From Clostridiales bacterium (GTDB lineage: Bacteria; Bacillota; Clostridia; Oscillospirales; Oscillospiraceae): a stretch of 48,595 nucleotides of DNA. Below, one piece after another: positions 25,412 through 35,777 of this stretch. The DNA lies in assembly GCA_014799475.1 (NCBI GenBank), contig JAAVHX010000010.1, positions 52,057-100,651 of the forward strand, read 5' to 3'. The position numbers and the translations under genes were made by a program. Each line of letters opens with the position of its first letter. Position 1 is the stretch's first letter. The notes beneath the pieces are model-generated. The model made no database searches and was not told where the DNA came from. It saw only the letters and a program-made list of their open reading frames with translations.

Positions 25412-25995
25412 GCCTGCTGCTCCATATCTGCTGCGCCCCCTGCTCCGTGGCCTGTATCAAAATGCTGCGGGAGGACGGGATAGAAACCGCCGGCTTCTGG
25501 TACAACCCCAATATCCACCCCTATCTGGAGTACAAAGCCCGCCGGGACACCCTCCGGCAGTACGCCCAAGACATTGGCCTGGAGCTGCGGGAGGAGGACT
25601 TCTATGGACTGCGGCAGTTCACCGCCGCCGTGGCCCAGAACAGCGACCACCGCTGCGGCTACTGCTACACCTGCCGCATGGAGCGCACCGCCCAGTACGC
25701 CGCCCAGCACGGGTTTGACCGCTTTTCCACCACCCTGCTGGTGTCCCCCTACCAAAACCGGGAGTTGATCTGCGCCACCGGCGCCAAAACGGGGGAGAAA
25801 TACGGCGTGGAGTTCGTCCCCTATGACTTCCGGCCCCGGTTCCGGGAGGGCCAGGAAGAGGCCCGGGCGCTGGGCCTCTATATGCAGAAATACTGCGGCT
25901 GCGTGTACAGCGAGGAGGATCGCTTCTCCAACCGCCGGAAAAAAGAGCTCCACAAGCTCCACAAAGCAGAGGGAAGGGGCCAATGTCAATGCTGA
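25408..25995 (+). CDS. queH: Epoxyqueuosine reductase QueH
   Basis: A 195-aa protein of the former DUF208 family, which reduces epoxyqueuosine to queuosine in tRNA without cobalamin. It shows LLHICCAPCSV near the N-terminus, RCGYCYTCRMERTA in the middle and YCGCVYSEEDR near the end, the Cys that bind iron-sulfur/iron cofactors. ATG overlaps the S41 protease stop (ATGA) and the end overlaps the rlmD start by 13 bp, so translation is coupled in both directions. No other queuosine gene is visible here. Confidence 0.93.
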   Translation: MSLLLHICCAPCSVACIKMLREDGIETAGFWYNPNIHPYLEYKARRDTLRQYAQDIGLELREEDFYGLRQFTAAVAQNSDHRCGYCYTCRMERTAQYAAQHGFDRFSTTLLVSPYQNRELICATGAKTGEKYGVEFVPYDFRPRFREGQEEARALGLYMQKYCGCVYSEEDRFSNRRKKELHKLHKAEGRGQCQC

Positions 25996-27335
25996 AGGAA
26001 GGCCAGGTCTATCCCGCCGTCATCGAGGGCTATGCCAGCGGCGGCGAGGGGGTGGCCCGCGTTGAGGGCATGGCGGTGTTTGTCAAGGGTGCGCTCCGGG
26101 GCGAGCGGGGGTCGGTCCTCATCGAGCACATCGGCCATAGCGCCGCCTGGGGTCGGATCGCAAAGCTGCTGGAGCCCTCCTCTGCCCGGATCGGGCCGGA
26201 CTGTCCCTATTATGGAGCCTGCGGCGGCTGTCAGTTCCGCCATATGGCCTACGAGGAGGAACTGGAGGCCAAACGCCGGCGGGTGGAGGACGCTTTGCGC
26301 CGCATCGGCGGAGCGGATGTCCCTGTTTCTGTGATACACGGCGCGGAAAATACCCGGCGTTATCGCAATAAAGTGCAGTTCCCCGTGGCGGACGGGGCCA
26401 TCGGCTATTACGCGGGCCGCACCCACAAGGTGGTGGACATCGACGACTGCCTGCTCCAGCCGGAGCTGGACACCCTGTGCCGCGCCGCGGTGAAGGGCTG
26501 GATGGAGCGCTTCCGCGTTCCCGCCTACGATGAGCGGTCGGGGAAGGGGCTGATCCGGCACCTGTTTTTGCGCACCAACTCGACCGGGGAAGTGCTGTGC
26601 TGTCTGGTGGTCAACGGGAAAAAACTGCCCCACGAGGGGGAGCTGATGGACGCCCTTCGCGCCGCCGCGCCCACCCTGGCGGGGGTGGTGCTGTCCGTCA
26701 ACACCCGGAAAACCAACGTGATCTTAGGGAACGAATTTCGCACCCTCTGGGGCCGGGACTGGCTGGAGGAAACACTGTGCGGTCATGCCTTCCGGCTGTC
26801 GGTGCCGTCGTTTTTCCAGGTGAACCGGGCCCAGACCGAGGTGCTCTACCGCCGGGCGCTGGACTTCGCCGCCCTGACGGGCGCGGAGACGGTGGTGGAG
26901 CTGTACTGCGGCATCGGCACTATCAGCCTGACCCTGGCGGAGCGGGCAAAACGGGTCATCGGCGTGGAGGTGGTGCCCCAGGCGGTGGCAGACGCCAAAG
27001 AAAACGCCCGCCGGAACGGTCTGGCGGACAAAACCCGGTTCGAATGCGGCGATGCCGGCGATCTAGCCGCAAAATTGGAGCGGGAAGGCGTCCGCCCCGA
27101 CGTGGTGGTGGTGGATCCGCCTCGGAAGGGATTGGCCCCCGAGGTGGTGGACACCATCGCTAAAATGGGGCCGGACCGGGTGGTATACGTCTCCTGCGAC
27201 CCGGCTACCCTGGCCCGGGACGTGAAGCGGTTCGGAGAATTGGGCTATGTCCCAGCGCGGGCGGAGGCGGTGGATCTGTTCCCAAGGACGGCGCACGTGG
27301 AGACGGTGATGCTGCTGCAACGAGAAGCCTCGTAG
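25983..27335 (+). CDS. rlmD: 23S rRNA (uracil-C5)-methyltransferase, RlmD/TrmA class
   Basis: A 450-aa SAM-dependent enzyme that methylates C5 of uridine in rRNA or tRNA. A TRAM domain fills about residues 5-60, and CPYYGACGGCQ (about 77-87) with a later Cys would hold a 4Fe-4S cluster. VELYCGIGTISL binds SAM and YVSCDPATLARD carries the catalytic Cys (about residue 406). Firmicutes members may act at one or both of U747 and U1939 of 23S rRNA; the site here cannot be told from sequence alone. Last gene of the S41-queH-rlmD operon. Confidence 0.92.
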   Translation: MSMLKEGQVYPAVIEGYASGGEGVARVEGMAVFVKGALRGERGSVLIEHIGHSAAWGRIAKLLEPSSARIGPDCPYYGACGGCQFRHMAYEEELEAKRRRVEDALRRIGGADVPVSVIHGAENTRRYRNKVQFPVADGAIGYYAGRTHKVVDIDDCLLQPELDTLCRAAVKGWMERFRVPAYDERSGKGLIRHLFLRTNSTGEVLCCLVVNGKKLPHEGELMDALRAAAPTLAGVVLSVNTRKTNVILGNEFRTLWGRDWLEETLCGHAFRLSVPSFFQVNRAQTEVLYRRALDFAALTGAETVVELYCGIGTISLTLAERAKRVIGVEVVPQAVADAKENARRNGLADKTRFECGDAGDLAAKLEREGVRPDVVVVDPPRKGLAPEVVDTIAKMGPDRVVYVSCDPATLARDVKRFGELGYVPARAEAVDLFPRTAHVETVMLLQREAS

Positions 27336-27427
27336 AAATCCTGTGTTTCCGGCACTTTACCCATCATGTGATTCTCAGCACCGAGGGCAATGAGCTCCGC
27401 GATAGACGTAAAATTCATCCACAAACC

Positions 27428-27472
27428 AAACGGCCCCATGGTCTGCCGATGCAGTACCATAGGGCCGTTTTT
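27428..27472. terminator. Bidirectional terminator between rlmD and dnaJ
   Basis: A 15-bp stem with one mismatch (AAACGGCCC-ATGGT with its complement) ends in TTTTT on the plus strand and is preceded by A-rich DNA, between convergent genes. Confidence 0.88.
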
Positions 27473-27473
27473 C

Positions 27474-28631
27474 TCACTTCTTTTTCCGCTTTTTCTCAAA
27501 GAAATCCTTCACCGGCGATGAGCTGGGGGCCAGCGTCGTCTCCCCCATGGCCTCGGCAAAGGCCTGGAGGGCCTCCCGCTGCTGGCTGGTGAGGCTGGCG
27601 GGCACCTGCACCTGGACAGTTACGTACTGATCCCCCCGGCCCCTGCCCCGCAGCTCGGGGATACCCTTGCCCCGCAGGCGGAAGGTGGTGCCCGGCTGGG
27701 TGCCGGCGGGCAGGGTGTACTTCACCTTGCCGTCGATGGTGGGGATCTCCAGCTCCGCGCCCAGGGCCGCCTGGTAGAAGCTCACCGGGCACTCGTACAG
27801 CACCGAGGTGCCCTCCCGCTGGAAGTAGGGGTGGGGCTTCACCCGCACCTCCACGATCAAATCGCCGTTGGGGCCGTTGTTGGCCCCCGCGTTGCCCTGG
27901 CCCCGGAGGGAGATGGCCTGCTTGTCGTTGATGCCCTGAGGGATGCTGACGGACAGCTTCCGATGCTTTCTCACATTGCCCGCGCCGCCGCAGCTCTTAC
28001 AGGGCTGGTGGATGATCTTTCCCGTCCCCCGGCACCGGGTGCAGGGGGCGGAGCTGGTGAACGCCATTCCGCCCATGCGCTGCTGCACCCGCACGGTGCC
28101 CGAGCCACGGCAGTCCGGGCACACCTCGGCGGTGGTGCCGGGGGCGCAGCCGGTGCCATGGCAATCGTCGCAGGTCTCCATGCGGTTCAGGATGATCTCT
28201 TTCTCACACCCAAAGGCGGCCTCCTCAAAGCTGATGGTGATGCTGGCCCGCAGACTCTCCCCCCGCTGGGGGCCGCTGCGCTGGGTACTCCTGCCGCCAA
28301 AGCCGCCCAGGATGTCCCCCAGAATGTCACCAAAGCCGCCGAAATCCCCGAAGTCGCCAAAATCGCCGTAGCCGCCAAAGCCGCCCGCGCCGAAATTGGG
28401 ATCCACGCCCGCGTGGCCGAACTGGTCGTACTTGGCCCGCTTGTCCTTGTCGGACAGCACTTCGTAGGCCTCGTTGATCTCCTTGAACTTGGCCTCGGCC
28501 TCTTTGTCGCCGGGGTTCATGTCGGGGTGGTACTGCTTGGCCAGCTTGCGATATGCCTTTTTCAGCTCGTCGTCGGACGCGGTCTTGCCCACGCCCAGGA
28601 CTTCGTAATAATCTCGCTTTTGATCTGGCAT
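27474..28631 (-). CDS. dnaJ: Chaperone protein DnaJ
   Basis: A 385-aa Hsp40: J domain (about residues 1-75, YHPDMN with HPD), Gly/Phe region ([18 protein letters not shown]), and four zinc-finger CxxCxGxG motifs from CDDCHGTG to CKSCGGAG (about residues 150-220). The C-terminal substrate-binding domains end [11 protein letters not shown]. It presents substrates to DnaK and stimulates its ATPase. GAGGTGATC precedes the ATG. It is last in hrcA-grpE-dnaK-dnaJ and separated from dnaK by a terminator-like hairpin. Confidence 0.97.
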   Translation of the reverse strand: MPDQKRDYYEVLGVGKTASDDELKKAYRKLAKQYHPDMNPGDKEAEAKFKEINEAYEVLSDKDKRAKYDQFGHAGVDPNFGAGGFGGYGDFGDFGDFGGFGDILGDILGGFGGRSTQRSGPQRGESLRASITISFEEAAFGCEKEIILNRMETCDDCHGTGCAPGTTAEVCPDCRGSGTVRVQQRMGGMAFTSSAPCTRCRGTGKIIHQPCKSCGGAGNVRKHRKLSVSIPQGINDKQAISLRGQGNAGANNGPNGDLIVEVRVKPHPYFQREGTSVLYECPVSFYQAALGAELEIPTIDGKVKYTLPAGTQPGTTFRLRGKGIPELRGRGRGDQYVTVQVQVPASLTSQQREALQAFAEAMGETTLAPSSSPVKDFFEKKRKKK

Positions 28632-28652
28632 GATGGATCACCTCTTAAAACG

Positions 28653-28688
28653 CGGGAAAGGCGGGGCAGTACGCCCCGCTGTTTCCCG
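28653..28688 (-). terminator. Intercistronic hairpin between dnaK and dnaJ
   Basis: Stem CGGGAAA-GCGGGGC with its complement; GCGTTTTAAG follows on the minus strand. Its location suggests partial termination or an RNA end that reduces dnaJ relative to dnaK. Confidence 0.6.
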
Positions 28689-28693
28689 TCAGG

Positions 28694-30544
<1,851 letters not shown>

Positions 30545-30594
30545 GATAATTTCCTCCAAAAATATAAAATACTAAAGAGTGAATTTACAATATT

Positions 30595-31149
30595 TTAATT
30601 TGCTACTTTGACCATGGAGAACCGAATCACTTTTTCTCCACAAATAAAGCCCTGCTGGAACACCTCCACGATGGTGTTCTCCCCGGCCTCCTCGTCGTCC
30701 ACGTGCATGACGGCGTTGTGGCGGTTGGGGTCAAAGATCTCGCCCAGGGCGGGGATGACCTCCACGCCCAGCCCGGTCAGCGCGTCCTGGAGACCCTTCA
30801 TGGTCATCTCCACGCCCTTCTTGTAGGCCTCGTCGGTGGTCTCCTGCTTCAGCGCCCGCTCCAGGTTGTCGTACACCGGGAGGAACGCCGCCACGGTCTG
30901 GGCCTTGGCCTCCGTCCAGGCACCCTCCTTCTCCTTGGCGGTGCGCTTGCGGTAGTTGTCGTACTCCGCGGCCAGCCGCAGATACTTCTCCGCCGCCTCC
31001 GCCAACAGCTGGCCCTTGTCCTTTTGGGGTTTCTCCACCACTTCGGGGGCTTCGGCGGGCTCGGACGCCTCCGCCGTCTCCGGCGCGGCCTCTGTCTCGG
31101 GAGCCTCCTGCTCGGGAGCGGGATTTTCGTTCTTCTTTTCCTTAGCCAT
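30595..31149 (-). CDS. grpE: Nucleotide exchange factor GrpE
   Basis: A 184-aa co-chaperone that releases ADP from DnaK. An acidic Glu/Ala/Pro-rich N-terminal tail (about residues 1-40) leads into a long helix (EKYLRLAAEYDNYRKRTAKEKE) and the beta domain with DPNRHNAVMHVDDEEAGENTIVEVFQQGF, the GrpE signature. It starts 3 bp after the hrcA stop; its AAGGAGGAG ribosome site lies within the hrcA end. Confidence 0.97.
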   Translation of the reverse strand: MAKEKKNENPAPEQEAPETEAAPETAEASEPAEAPEVVEKPQKDKGQLLAEAAEKYLRLAAEYDNYRKRTAKEKEGAWTEAKAQTVAAFLPVYDNLERALKQETTDEAYKKGVEMTMKGLQDALTGLGVEVIPALGEIFDPNRHNAVMHVDDEEAGENTIVEVFQQGFICGEKVIRFSMVKVAN

Positions 31150-31152
31150 GGG

Positions 31153-32220
31153 CTATGTCTCCTCCTTTTCCGGCGTACCGGGGGGCAGTTCCGGCTGCCC
31201 AAACAGCTTGGACAGTCCGTCCGCCACATAGGACAGCTTGGCGGCCACCTTGGCGTAGTCCATCCGGGTGGGGCCCACCACGCCGATGACCCCCTTCATG
31301 CCGTCCCCGATGTCGTAACTTGCCAGCACCACGCTGGTATCCTTCAGCTCGTCGGCCACATTTTCCGGACCGATGAGAATCTTGGTGTCGTCGCCGCTCA
31401 GGGCGGGCAGGGCCAGCGCCTCAGCCAGAGAGCGGTCCTCAGACAGATAGCTCATCAGCTTCTGAGCCTTGCCCAAGTCCTGGTACTCGGGGTGATCCAG
31501 GATGTGGCTGGCGCCGGCGGTGTACACCGCGCTGCGCTCCAGGTCGTCCAGCACCTCCATGGCAAAGGACACCACCAGGGAGATCAGCCCGTAGGAGCTG
31601 CCTGCCGCGTGTTCCGCCACCCGCATCAGCTCCGGGGTGAGCTGATCCAGCGTCTTGCCCACGAAGGCGGTGTTCAAAAGGGTGGTCAAAAGCTGGAGCT
31701 GTGGTTCGCTGAGGTCGGCGGGCAGGCGGAACAGCTTGTTTTTCACCACGCTGCTGTCCGTCATCACCACCGCGATGAAGGATACGGAATCCACCAGAAT
31801 CAGGTCAAACCGCCGAATAGTGAGCCGCCGCACCCCTTCCGCCATGGCGAAAGCGGGGTAGTTGGTGAGCTGAGACACCATCCGTCCCGCCTGGTCGATG
31901 ACCTTGTCTAGCTCCCGCATTTTCAAGTGGAGGGCGTCGTTGATCTGCTTCGTCTCCTCCAGGCTCAGCCGCTGCTCCTCCATCAGCTCGTTGACATACA
32001 GCCGGTAGCCCTTGGGAGACGGCACACGCCCCGCGGAGGTATGGGGCTGCTCCAGGTAGCCCAGCTCCGTCAGCTCGGCCAGCTCGTTGCGGATGGTGGC
32101 GGAGGACACCTTCAAGCCCGCCATTGCCGCCAGCGCCTTGGAGCCCACCGGCTCCGCCGTCTGGATATAGCTTTCCACCACGGCGCGCAAAATTTTCTTC
32201 TTGCGTTCGCTCAGCTCCAA
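31153..32220 (-). CDS. hrcA: Heat-inducible transcription repressor HrcA
   Basis: A 355-aa repressor read from a TTG start: GGGAGGAGG lies 7 bp upstream and the protein then begins LELSERKKKILRAVVESYIQTAEPVGSK. The N-terminal winged helix includes VSSATIRNELAELTELGYLEQPHTSAGRVPSPKGYR (DNA binding). The C-terminal domain (about residues 100-345) is the dimerisation/inducer part, ending in a GPTRMDYAKV motif. HrcA binds CIRCE with help from GroEL. First gene of the heat-shock operon, controlling itself through the CIRCE at 32243-32269. Confidence 0.96.
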   Translation of the reverse strand: MELSERKKKILRAVVESYIQTAEPVGSKALAAMAGLKVSSATIRNELAELTELGYLEQPHTSAGRVPSPKGYRLYVNELMEEQRLSLEETKQINDALHLKMRELDKVIDQAGRMVSQLTNYPAFAMAEGVRRLTIRRFDLILVDSVSFIAVVMTDSSVVKNKLFRLPADLSEPQLQLLTTLLNTAFVGKTLDQLTPELMRVAEHAAGSSYGLISLVVSFAMEVLDDLERSAVYTAGASHILDHPEYQDLGKAQKLMSYLSEDRSLAEALALPALSGDDTKILIGPENVADELKDTSVVLASYDIGDGMKGVIGVVGPTRMDYAKVAAKLSYVADGLSKLFGQPELPPGTPEKEET

Positions 32221-32242
32221 GTGACCGCCTCCTCCCAAGGAT

Positions 32243-32269
32243 TTAGCACTCGCTTTATTTGAGTGCTAA
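32243..32269. promoter_or_regulatory. CIRCE operator (HrcA binding site)
   Basis: A perfect TTAGCACTC-N9-GAGTGCTAA inverted repeat lies between the promoter and the hrcA start. Confidence 0.98.
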
Positions 32270-32273
32270 CGTT

Positions 32274-32302
32274 AATTTACCACCACCCCCCTGAATTGTC
32301 AA
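32274..32302 (-). promoter_or_regulatory. sigma-A-type promoter of hrcA-grpE-dnaK-dnaJ
   Basis: A perfect TTGACA, a 17-bp spacer and TAAATT on the minus strand, with the CIRCE immediately downstream. Confidence 0.8.
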
Positions 32303-32469
32303 TAGTCCAGATGTAAATTAAATGTGAATGGGAGCGGCCTGCCAAAAAATCGCCCAGTTTTCGCACATCGCCCCTATGACTGCCAGCGCCCGTTGCCCGG
32401 TTCCGTGCATCGGAGTAGTTCCCGCGCCCAGACCACGGAAAAAATCCCGCCCCCACAGGCAGACGGCTC

Positions 32470-32498
32470 TTGAAATACCCGGCCAATCGCGTTATAAT
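32470..32498 (+). promoter_or_regulatory. sigma-A-type promoter of the SprA-like gene
   Basis: TTGAAA, a 17-bp spacer and a perfect TATAAT lie 33 bp upstream of the start codon. Confidence 0.85.
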
Positions 32499-32531
32499 GA
32501 TAGTAATAAGAACCACTTTTTTGAGGTGAGC

Positions 32532-33299
32532 ATGATGTTGAGCGCAATTTCCGGCTACAGCCCCTATTCTACATACGGCGCTTACGGCGCATCTTACGCA
32601 AACCGCGCCGCCCAGGGCGCGGACAAGGCCCAGGGCGCTCAGCGCTCCCTGGTGATGACCGCCCAAAAGGTCCACCAGCCCGACACCCCCGTCCAGCCCA
32701 TCACCCCGGTGCGTCCCGTCAGCTCCCAGGAGGACCCCGCCCAGTCGGGCCTGCTGCGGTTCGGCTCCGACCCGGCGGAGATGGCGGTGCGGATGCGCAT
32801 CCAGACCCCCGGTGACACGGCCCAGCAGGCCGGCGCGGCCCAGGCCGCCGGTGCCGAGAAGGCCCAGATGCCCAAGCTGCCCGGCGCCAAGGATGACGAG
32901 GGACAGGCGGAAGCTCACGCCCTGGGAGAGTCCAAGAGCGCCCAGGAGGTCATGGAGGAGGGCGAGTGCCAGACCTGCAAAGAGCGCAAGTACCAGGACG
33001 GCTCGGACGACCCCGGCGTGTCCTTCAAGACCCCCACCCACATTGGCCCCGACCAGGCGGCCGCCGCCGTGCGGGGCCACGAGAACGAGCACGTGGTCCG
33101 GGAGCAGGCCAAAGCCCAGCGGGAGGACCGCAAGGTGGTCAGCCAGTCCGTCACCTACCACACCGACATCTGCCCGGAGTGCGGCAAGGTGTACGTCTCC
33201 GGCGGCACGACCCGCACCATCACCAAGGCCGACAACAGCCAGCAGGCGGATCAGCAGAGCCGGCAGGATCCCGGCAACCCCTTCTCCGCCGTGGCGTAA
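32532..33299 (+). CDS. Putative SprA-like metallopeptidase-related protein
   Basis: A 255-aa protein without a signal peptide. The N-terminal half (about residues 1-130) is Ala/Gln/Pro-rich and looks disordered. The C-terminal half has GECQTCKERKYQDGSDDPGVSF (about residues 143-164), a GHENEHVVREQAKAQ segment with an HExxH-like His/Glu pattern (about 182-196), and TDICPECGKVYVSGG, giving two CxxC pairs. This combination resembles the SprA-related putative metallopeptidase family, but assignment is tentative. GAGGTG lies 3 bp before ATG 32532 and 6 bp before a second ATG at 32535, either of which may be used. It is divergent from the heat-shock operon and monocistronic. Function unknown. Confidence 0.7.
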   Translation: MMLSAISGYSPYSTYGAYGASYANRAAQGADKAQGAQRSLVMTAQKVHQPDTPVQPITPVRPVSSQEDPAQSGLLRFGSDPAEMAVRMRIQTPGDTAQQAGAAQAAGAEKAQMPKLPGAKDDEGQAEAHALGESKSAQEVMEEGECQTCKERKYQDGSDDPGVSFKTPTHIGPDQAAAAVRGHENEHVVREQAKAQREDRKVVSQSVTYHTDICPECGKVYVSGGTTRTITKADNSQQADQQSRQDPGNPFSAVA

Positions 33300-33311
33300 C
33301 CGCAAATCAAA

Positions 33312-33344
33312 AGAGCTTCGGGATCAAATCCCGAAGCTCTTTTT
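33312..33344 (+). terminator. Terminator of the SprA-like gene, overlapping the MATE gene end
   Basis: A perfect 13-bp stem (AGAGCTTCGGGAT with its complement) with loop CAA and TTTT after it. The loop contains part of the MATE stop codon, so the hairpin may serve both strands. Confidence 0.9.
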
Positions 33345-34739
33345 CAATTTGTGGCGGCCTATCGCACCGCTGGAAATGGTCTCCAAAGAGGCGGCGGGGC
33401 TGCGCCGGCGCAGGTAGGCGATGCAGCCCAGGCAGGCCGGAATCAGGAACAGATCGGCGCAGATCCACGCCGCCGGGGAGGCGAAGCAGGCGGCGGTGTA
33501 ACCCAGGCCGGGCACGAAGAAGCGGCCCACCACGGTTCGGGCGATCATCTCCAGCACACCCGCCAGGATGGCAAGGGTGCCGAAGCCCATGCCCTGGATA
33601 GAGAAGCGCAGGATGTTCACCAGGGCCAGAGGGAAGAAAAACGCGGTCAGAATGATGATATACCGGGTGGTGAGGGTCAGCAGCAGCTCGAGCTGGGGCT
33701 CGCCGGCACCGAGGAACAGCATGGCGCACTTGGGAGCGAACAGGAGCATAGCCCCAAAGGCGATGAGGGAGTAACCCAGCCCCAGCAGAGAGCAGGAACG
33801 CACCCCCTGGGGCAGCCGGTCCAGCCGGTTTGCCCCCACGTTCTGGCCGCAGTAGGTGGCCATAGCCGCGCCCATGGCATCGAAGGGGCAGGCCAGCAGC
33901 TGGTACAGCTTGCCGCCCGTGGCCACCGCGGACACGTAGACGCTGCCCAAGGCGTTGACAGAGGTCTGGAGCACGATGGAACCGATGGCGGTGATGGAGT
34001 ATTGCAGCCCCATAGGCAGGCCCATGGCGCACAGGCCCTTGCAGGTCGCCCAGTCAGGCTGCCGCTCCTCCCGGGTCACCCGGAGGAGGGGGAACTTCTT
34101 CACCATATGTCTCAGGCAGGCCACGCCGGACACCGCCTGGGACAGCACCGTGGCGATGGCCGCCCCGGCCACTCCGGCGCGGAACACCAGAATGAAAATC
34201 AGATCCAGGACGATATTCAGCGCCGCGGACAGGGCCAGGAAATACACCGGCGTCCTGCTGTCCCCGAGGGAACGGATGATGCCGGCCAGCAGATTATAGA
34301 GGAACACCACAGGAATGCCCATAAAGATGATGAAGATATAGGCGTAGGCGTCCTCAAAGAGGTCGGCGGGGGTGTGCATCGCGGCCAGAATATCCCGGCA
34401 GAAGATGCCGGTGATCACCGTCAGCGCCAGGGCAATGGCGGCGGACAGATAGGCGGCGTTGGCCACGTACCGGCGCATCTGGGGATAGTCCTTGGCGCCC
34501 ATCCGCTGGGACACAGGGATAGCGAAGCCGCTGCATACGCCCAGGCAGAAGCCGATGATGAAAAAGTTGATGGAGCCGGTGGAGCCTACCGCGCCCAGCG
34601 CCTGAGCGCCCAGCAGCTTGCCCACGATCATGGCATCCACCATATTATAGAGCTGCTGGAACAGCAGTCCGAACAGGGTGGGCAGAGTAAAGCCCAGAAT
34701 CAGCCGCATAGGGCTGCCTGTGGTGAGATCTTTCGTCAT
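33324..34739 (-). CDS. MATE-family efflux transporter
   Basis: A 471-aa membrane protein with twelve predicted helices in two related halves. The N-terminal motif is TTGSPMRLILGFTLPTLFGLLFQQLYNMVDAMIVGKLLG, and the equivalent second-half region starts near CKGLCAMGLPMGLQYSITAIGSIVLQ. MATE proteins export cationic drugs or metabolites in exchange for Na+ or H+. The ATG at 34739 follows AAGGAGG. The C-terminal codons run into the terminator of the convergent gene, so the last residues KKSFGI are encoded by its stem. Confidence 0.92.
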   Translation of the reverse strand: MTKDLTTGSPMRLILGFTLPTLFGLLFQQLYNMVDAMIVGKLLGAQALGAVGSTGSINFFIIGFCLGVCSGFAIPVSQRMGAKDYPQMRRYVANAAYLSAAIALALTVITGIFCRDILAAMHTPADLFEDAYAYIFIIFMGIPVVFLYNLLAGIIRSLGDSRTPVYFLALSAALNIVLDLIFILVFRAGVAGAAIATVLSQAVSGVACLRHMVKKFPLLRVTREERQPDWATCKGLCAMGLPMGLQYSITAIGSIVLQTSVNALGSVYVSAVATGGKLYQLLACPFDAMGAAMATYCGQNVGANRLDRLPQGVRSCSLLGLGYSLIAFGAMLLFAPKCAMLFLGAGEPQLELLLTLTTRYIIILTAFFFPLALVNILRFSIQGMGFGTLAILAGVLEMIARTVVGRFFVPGLGYTAACFASPAAWICADLFLIPACLGCIAYLRRRSPAASLETISSGAIGRHKLKKSFGI

Positions 34740-34819
34740 AGTAATTTCCTCCTTCCAAGGGGGGGTGGGGTGGATTGGATTGCCTCCCTGGGGCACAGTG
34801 CCGCCCCAGCTTTCGCACT

Positions 34820-34847
34820 ATTATAGCGATTTCAGCGTGGAAAGCAA
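34820..34847 (-). promoter_or_regulatory. sigma-A-type promoter of the MATE gene
   Basis: TTGCTT, a 16-bp spacer and a perfect TATAAT on the minus strand, about 80 bp upstream of the start codon. Confidence 0.75.
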
Positions 34848-34967
34848 GAGGGGTTTTGAACAATATTTCTTCTCCATTTTCCCTGAATACTGGGAGATTA
34901 CCAGTCTTAAGAATCCAAATTATACAAAAATCGTATTTTTACGACTGCTCATTTGTGAAAAATACCA

Positions 34968-35008
34968 AGCGGCCCTGTCCCTCGCGCCGCGCGGAGGACA
35001 GGGCCGCT
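34968..35008 (-). terminator. Rho-independent terminator after the second PilZ gene
   Basis: A perfect 13-bp stem (AGCGGCCCTGTCC with its complement); on the minus strand TTGGTATTTTT follows. It probably ends the whole FliK-like-to-PilZ gene train. Confidence 0.82.
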
Positions 35009-35046
35009 ATTCCTTCATCCGTTCCGGCCCAAGGGCGCCGGAAACG

Positions 35047-35736
35047 CTAAATACTTTTTCGCTTTCGGATCTCTTCCCGCTGGATGGCGAAGATGGCCTG
35101 GAGCAGGCGGTCCTGATCCCTGGCGGTCAGTGCCACGAACTGGCAGCCGTAGCGGATCACGCCCTTATTCCACACCCCGCTTCGGCGGACCAAGCAGTTG
35201 AAGCTGAACGTAGGCGCGTCCGCCAAAAGCGGGATATCCGTGACCAGCAGGAAATCGCCCTCGGCGTAGAGTTCCTTACTGCCGAGGAGCATACCCCCGG
35301 CGCTGATGTCCAACACCTGGCAGGGGAACAGCACATTGGGCGGGCCGCCCCTGGCCAGGCGCTTGCCGCACTGGGCCATGACCTCCACGCTGATGCTCTG
35401 GCGGAAAAAGGCCCGGTGCTCATGGGTGAACGCGCTGCGCAGCCGGTCCACCTTCCACATCCGCATGGTGCTGCCGCACACTTTCCCCTGGAGCACCACG
35501 CTGCCCTGGTCGGTGAAGAACCGCAGCTTGAGATCCTTATTGACCAGCACCATGGGCAGCGTATCATCGTTGGTGTCCCGGATGCACACCGCGCCCTCCT
35601 GGGTGGCTTCGATCCTGCCCACAAAAAGCAGGCGGTTTTCCGGCGTCATCACTTCCACCGCCGCGCCCCGGCGTCCGCCGGAGCCAAGCATCTGCTCCAA
35701 TGGGATCGCTTGGCCTGTCTGGGATGCCGCATTCAT
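35047..35736 (-). CDS. PilZ-domain protein (c-di-GMP effector), second copy
   Basis: A 229-aa cytosolic protein. An N-terminal YcgR/YpfA-like flexible domain (about residues 12-105; AVEVMTPENRLLFVGRIEATQEG) precedes a PilZ domain that begins HEHRAFFRQSISVEV and has CQVLDISAGGMLLGS, the D/NxSxxG half of the c-di-GMP site. The first half (RxxxR) is partly degenerate (RAFFRQ). Such proteins brake flagella or control other c-di-GMP outputs. It follows the 1355-aa SLH gene by 41 bp, which holds a GCCCCC-ATG-CGGGGGC hairpin without a T-run. Confidence 0.82.
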   Translation of the reverse strand: MNAASQTGQAIPLEQMLGSGGRRGAAVEVMTPENRLLFVGRIEATQEGAVCIRDTNDDTLPMVLVNKDLKLRFFTDQGSVVLQGKVCGSTMRMWKVDRLRSAFTHEHRAFFRQSISVEVMAQCGKRLARGGPPNVLFPCQVLDISAGGMLLGSKELYAEGDFLLVTDIPLLADAPTFSFNCLVRRSGVWNKGVIRYGCQFVALTARDQDRLLQAIFAIQREEIRKRKSI

Positions 35737-35777
35737 GCCGCAGCCCCCCTTTCTTGTCTCGCCCCCATGCGGGGGCC

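Larger units (their letters stand above)
34740..35046. other. Spacer between the MATE and second PilZ genes
   Basis: About 300 bp with no gene. It holds the MATE promoter (34820-34847), a GC-rich hairpin in the MATE leader (CTGGGGC arms, about 34788-34809), an AT-rich central stretch (about 34855-34965) where I see nothing definite, and the terminator of the PilZ gene (34968-35008). Confidence 0.6.
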
